A DNA stretch of 23,494 nt, from positions 1-23,494 of the IMG/VR virus record IMGVR_UViG_3300015371_000184. One strand, written 5' to 3'. The position numbers and the translations under genes were made by a program. Every line of letters begins with the position of its first letter. Position 1 is the stretch's first letter. Origin of the DNA: a virus. The notes under the pieces were generated by a model, which did not search any database, was not told the origin of the DNA, and saw only the letters and a program-made list of their open reading frames with translations. This document shows positions 20,234-23,494 of the stretch, piece after piece.

Positions 20234-21285
20234 GGGATCAGCACCCCGAACTTGGCAGCATTAAAACCGGATCCGGTCCAGGCGACGCTGGTGGCCGGGT
20301 CACGGTTGAAGATGCGGCGGTTGTTTTGATAGGACGCGGGGACGGCGAGCGGGCCGCTGTCGCTGACCGTGGCGCCGGAGCGGCAGCGGGTCTTGAACTG
20401 CATGCCGCCGGGGCCGTTGTTCTTCGCTCGGGTGACGAGCTGCACGGCTCGGATCGAGCCCGGCGAGAACGCCAGGTCCTCGTAGTCGTATTCGTCGGCG
20501 TGGCCGGACACGTTGTCCGAGTTGTAGTCGGTGTCATCGTTGGCGGAAACCTCGTCGACGTTGGCGTAGTTATTAGAGCCGGTCGAGCGCGTGAACTGCA
20601 CGGCGCTGTCGCCGTTGGGACGGAAGACGTCGATCACGCTCTGACCCAGCGGCTGGTCGGTGGGGAGCGGTGACTCGTTGACGCCGTTGTCGAAGAAGTA
20701 GATGTCGCTGATGGTCAGCGTGTTGTTGGCTGAGGATGTGCCGCCTACGACGATGTTAACCTGGGTGTCGCCCGCGCCGCCTCCGAATGACATGTTCCAC
20801 TGCTGGATGGTGTCGACCCAGCATTTTTGCGCCGAGCTGCCATAGGACCCCATGTACACTTCGACGTAGTGCCAATTTCCATCGCAAACGTTTAGGCTGC
20901 CGACGGTCCCGGCGGTTTGCGAGAAGTTGAATCCTATCGCCAACGCCCCAGTCGTGTGGATCGAAAGGATGGAAGAAGTGCTGGCAAAATTACTGCCAAA
21001 GGTATTATTGAACTGGCCGATCAGGAACCAGGTGTTGGTGGTGGGTGCAGCTGTGCATTTGAGCCAGAAGCCCATGCCGACGATGCCACTAGCTATTTGC
21101 GAGAACAGATTTGAAGGAATGGCCAGCTTGCCGTTGGCGGTCGACACCAGCTGGATCGCGCCGCCGCCGGTACGCCCGGCCGTCGCATTCCAGGTCCAGC
21201 CGACGCGAGTGAGACCCGTCCAGTTGCGGTCGAGGTCGCTGGATGCGCTGTACGAGTTGAAGCTGTCGGCGAAGAAGACGCCCAT
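20230..21285 (-). CDS. Tail-type surface protein with concanavalin-like fold (351 aa)
   Basis: ATG 21285 follows GAGGAGAACGAG; the longer frame to 21312 is rejected. Residues 5-215 resemble a jelly-roll (LamG/concanavalin-like) domain: F-A-D-S-F-N-S-Y, F-W-L-K-C, G-N-W-H-Y-V-E-V and G-V-N-E-S-P-L. Residues 215-351 form a second part found in many phage tail proteins, with R-P-N-G-D-S-A-V-Q-F-T and D-Y-E-D-L-A-F-S-P-G. It most likely sits on the tail or fibre and binds a host glycan (inference). It is co-translated with the M15 gene. Confidence 0.75.
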   Translation of the reverse strand: MGVFFADSFNSYSASSDLDRNWTGLTRVGWTWNATAGRTGGGAIQLVSTANGKLAIPSNLFSQIASGIVGMGFWLKCTAAPTTNTWFLIGQFNNTFGSNFASTSSILSIHTTGALAIGFNFSQTAGTVGSLNVCDGNWHYVEVYMGSYGSSAQKCWVDTIQQWNMSFGGGAGDTQVNIVVGGTSSANNTLTISDIYFFDNGVNESPLPTDQPLGQSVIDVFRPNGDSAVQFTRSTGSNNYANVDEVSANDDTDYNSDNVSGHADEYDYEDLAFSPGSIRAVQLVTRAKNNGPGGMQFKTRCRSGATVSDSGPLAVPASYQNNRRIFNRDPATSVAWTGSGFNAAKFGVLIP

Positions 21286-21295
21286 CTCGTTCTCC

Positions 21296-23494
21296 TCATT
21301 GCACCGTCGCACTGACCGTCAACGACCCAGCGCCAGCGAAGCTGGCGGTCGTGTACGGTCTGATGACCTCGACGTATTGCTGGGTAATACGCATACTCTG
21401 CGCCGCCGGGTCACCGGAGCTGATGGTTTCTGCGTACTGCTGGGTGGCGCGCAGCGACTGCGCCGCCGGGTTGCCGGAGCTGATGACCTCGGCGTATTGC
21501 TGGGTGATCCAGAGCGCTTCGACCTTCATCGCGCCCGCGCCGACGAACGGGTTGAGGTGGGCGTTGTAGCTGACCACGTCGACGATCATGTTGCCCGCGC
21601 CGGTCAAGCGGGCGAAGGGCTCGGCGAGCACCAGGATGCCCTCGCCCGCCAGGGTCGCCGTGTTCAGGAACTGAGCGTCGACCGTCAGGCTGGTGTAGGG
21701 GTTGGTCGGCCGGGTGAAATTCGCGGTCCAGGCAGCGCTGCCTTTGAGGATGCGGATCTCGTCGATCCAGCCGTTCAAGCCGTTTGCATTATTCTTGTCG
21801 AAACCGAACGCTGGGCGATTAGAACCGACCGTGCAGCTGGAGCTGTCGATGTAGGTCGAGCCCTCCTGCGTCCCATCCAAGAACAAGCGGGTATTGCCGG
21901 AGGCGCGCGTGAGCGCGACGTGATACCAGCGGCCGGTCACCAGCGTGGTGGTACCAGCAATCTGCGTGGCGCTGTTGAAGAAATAGAACAGGACGTTGCT
22001 GCTAGCCACCGCGACTATCGGGTAGGAGCCCTCAGTCGCGGCGGGCCGGAAGTCGAACAACGTTTGCTGCACGCCAGTTGCGTTCAGCCGCACCCAGAGA
22101 TCGACGCTGAAATCACCGGTGCCGAAAGTGAAGTCGGCACCACCGTCCAGCGTTATGGCGTCGCCAGTGCCGTCGAACACCGCCGACGACACACCGAACT
22201 TCATCTGCGCCGTGGTCAGCTGGGCGTTGCCGACCGCAGTGGCGACGTGAGTAGTGGTACTGCTGTTGGTGAATGTCGTCGAGCCGTTGGTGCCGTCGAG
22301 ATGCAGCAGCAGCTGCTCGTTCGAGACGTTGCCACGCAGCGTCGCGGCTATTGGACGCAGCGCCGTGGCGTTGACCGTCTGGGCCCCAGCGCCCGCCAGC
22401 CGCGCCGCCAGGAACTTGCCGCCGGAGAAAGCCTCAAGCAGGTTGCCATAGGGCGCCGTCGGCGGCGTGAAGTTGGCAGTCCAAGCCGCCCGGCCTTTGA
22501 TGACCCGAACTTCGTCCATCCAGCCGTCAATGGTGACGAGCTGGGAATTGGAAAAGCCGCTGCCGCCAATCGCCGGGCGCGCCGCCGGGTTTGCGTAGTT
22601 CTGAACGGTGACGCTGGTCGAACCCTCTTGCGTGCCGTTGATGAACAGGCGCGTGCTGCCGAAGGCGCGGGTGACCGCGACGTGGTACCATTGGCCGGTT
22701 GCTACGGTCGTCGTGCCTGCGCAGAGATCAACGCCGTTCGAATAGAAGTTTATCTTGCCAGCGGTGGTGACGTAGATAACCGGCTGAATAGCTTGGGCAC
22801 CAACCGCACGAGAATCGTACAGTACGAACCCGTTGGTTAGCACCAGCGTGTTGAAGTACACCCAGAAGTCGACGGTGAAGTCGCCGGTGCCGAACGCGAA
22901 GTCGGCGCTGCCGTCCAGCTCTAGCCGTTGACCCGCAACGGTAGTGAACCGCATCGACGCCGGGCCGAACTGGCTGTTGCCGGTGCTGATGGCAGCAGTA
23001 CCCTGGATCGTAACCGTATGCGGTATCGGGCTGTCGTCGACGACCGTGGTCGAGCCGTTCGGGGCGTTGAAGTGCAGCAGCAGGTTGGTTTGCTCGCCGC
23101 CGGAGAGCGTCGCCGAGATGTTCGTGATCGTGGCAGTAGCAGTTACCTGCGCGCCCGCGCCTGCGAGCGTGGCCGTGGCGAACTGCGCCTTCGGCAGAAC
23201 CGCTAGCCCAGCCTTCACCTCGATAATGAAGCCGTGCCAGTTGGCGTTGGTGATGGTGACCGAGACTGCGTCGCTGGTTGAGCCCGCGACGCGCTGGTAA
23301 CCGACCCGGTCCGAGCCATTGCTGTCGTTGAACTGAGCGACGCTGGTGTAGTTGGTCGGCGTCGCAATGACCTGGCTGCCCTGGGTCAGCAGGACCGCGA
23401 ACGCCATGCTGTTCGAGCCGGTCGTGGTGATTGCCGGGACGCTGAGCGTCGTGCCAGTACCGCTGTTGGCGCTTATAGCTCCAATGGGCGAGAG
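21296..23494 (-). CDS. Large LamG-repeat tail/fibre-type protein, 5' end cut by window (at least 732 aa)
   Basis: The frame is open to the window edge beyond the ATG at 23407, and the added 29 codons read as real beta-rich protein, so the start lies outside. Two LamG-like jelly rolls (about 23092-22442 and 22321-21689) each contain F-G-T-G-D-F-x-V-D, W-Y-H-V-A and a final W-x-D-E-x-R-x-x-K-G motif. Between and after them are short A-G-A-G-x-x-x-V-x-A segments and three T-Q-Q-Y repeats at the end. Such proteins bind sugars or host surface and often belong to tail fibres or virion decorations. Confidence 0.8.
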   Translation of the reverse strand, partial: LSPIGAISANSGTGTTLSVPAITTTGSNSMAFAVLLTQGSQVIATPTNYTSVAQFNDSNGSDRVGYQRVAGSTSDAVSVTITNANWHGFIIEVKAGLAVLPKAQFATATLAGAGAQVTATATITNISATLSGGEQTNLLLHFNAPNGSTTVVDDSPIPHTVTIQGTAAISTGNSQFGPASMRFTTVAGQRLELDGSADFAFGTGDFTVDFWVYFNTLVLTNGFVLYDSRAVGAQAIQPVIYVTTAGKINFYSNGVDLCAGTTTVATGQWYHVAVTRAFGSTRLFINGTQEGSTSVTVQNYANPAARPAIGGSGFSNSQLVTIDGWMDEVRVIKGRAAWTANFTPPTAPYGNLLEAFSGGKFLAARLAGAGAQTVNATALRPIAATLRGNVSNEQLLLHLDGTNGSTTFTNSSTTTHVATAVGNAQLTTAQMKFGVSSAVFDGTGDAITLDGGADFTFGTGDFSVDLWVRLNATGVQQTLFDFRPAATEGSYPIVAVASSNVLFYFFNSATQIAGTTTLVTGRWYHVALTRASGNTRLFLDGTQEGSTYIDSSSCTVGSNRPAFGFDKNNANGLNGWIDEIRILKGSAAWTANFTRPTNPYTSLTVDAQFLNTATLAGEGILVLAEPFARLTGAGNMIVDVVSYNAHLNPFVGAGAMKVEALWITQQYAEVISSGNPAAQSLRATQQYAETISSGDPAAQSMRITQQYVEVIRPYTTASFAGAGSLTVSATVQ
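21361..21509 (-). repeat. 60-base direct repeats in the C-terminal end of the LamG protein
   Basis: Blocks starting at 21361, 21421 and 21481 share GCTGATG and GTA-TGCTGGGT at identical spacing, an exact 60-base period; the third is only half length. They encode T-Q-Q-Y-x-E-x-I-S-S-G-x-P-A-A-Q. The exact period suggests recent tandem duplication. Confidence 0.75.
21689..23092 (-). repeat. Duplicated LamG-domain coding unit
   Basis: Two roughly 630-650 base units (23092-22442 and 22321-21689) encode the two jelly-roll domains with matching motif order and many identical short strings (E-G-S-T, A-A-W-T-A-N-F-T). They diverge at base level, so this is an older internal duplication than the 60-base repeats. 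Confidence 0.7.

Noticed and set aside
21361-21509. The regular repeats as a CRISPR array
   Set aside because: The 60-base units are similar along most of their length and stay in frame as protein repeats; there are no unique spacers.
20927-22840. A 637-residue open frame on the plus strand across the tail-type genes
   Set aside because: It lies opposite two well-supported minus-strand genes, is rich in arginine, glycine, alanine and valine, has no motif and no ribosome-binding site; long antisense frames are common in GC-rich coding DNA.
21296-23494. The repeat-rich tail-type gene as the target of a diversity-generating retroelement
   Set aside because: No reverse transcriptase gene or template repeat is visible in the window.

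Overview
The window reads as part of a tailed double-stranded DNA phage (or prophage) genome of high GC content. The reasons are a head module (major capsid, decoration, scaffold and XkdF-like protease genes), a lysis cassette, repetitive tail or fibre-type proteins, and a dense run of very small genes joined by ATGA overlaps. Lipobox and Sec-type signal peptides, several peptidoglycan-directed domains and small-gene families that resemble those in phages of GC-rich proteobacteria suggest a Gram-negative, possibly alphaproteobacterial, host. That host guess is inference. No integrase, terminase, portal, polymerase or tRNA is visible, so this is an internal slice of a larger genome.

Left half (about 1-10450, plus strand): an early-type operon of about 27 genes. 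Most encode proteins under 120 residues, including zinc-knuckle proteins, an XRE-type DNA-binding protein and several one- or two-helix membrane peptides. Among them is a DNA-processing group: a PD-(D/E)XK nuclease (5751), an Mre11/SbcD-type metallophosphoesterase (6244), a MazG-like nucleotide pyrophosphohydrolase (8433) and a Rad50/SbcC-type ATPase with a zinc hook (8735). The run ends at a strong inverted repeat at 10459-10487. A separate plus-strand coiled-coil gene (10621-11112) follows and collides tail to tail with the minus-strand late genes.

Right half (about 11074-23494, minus strand, read right to left): first a large LamG-repeat protein cut by the window edge, then a second tail-type protein. 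Next is a lysis or entry cassette: an M15 peptidase with peptidoglycan-binding and double-psi barrel domains, a C1 papain-type peptidase, a holin-like protein, a lipoprotein, a peptidoglycan-binding protein and a permuted papain-like (YiiX/NlpC-type) peptidase. Last come the head genes: a small helical protein, an XkdF protease fused to a flavin reductase, a DUF6582-like protein, scaffold, decoration protein, major capsid protein and a small head-associated protein. Hairpins punctuate several junctions in the head block. The one ahead of the scaffold gene can fold in alternative, mutually exclusive ways.

The most unusual item is the 642-residue protein at 14368-16296. It joins a prohead-protease-like domain to a complete thioredoxin-reductase-like FAD/NAD(P)H module that contains no cysteine. 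This suggests a flavoenzyme that could be carried into the capsid by the protease domain and that does not use the usual CxxC chemistry.
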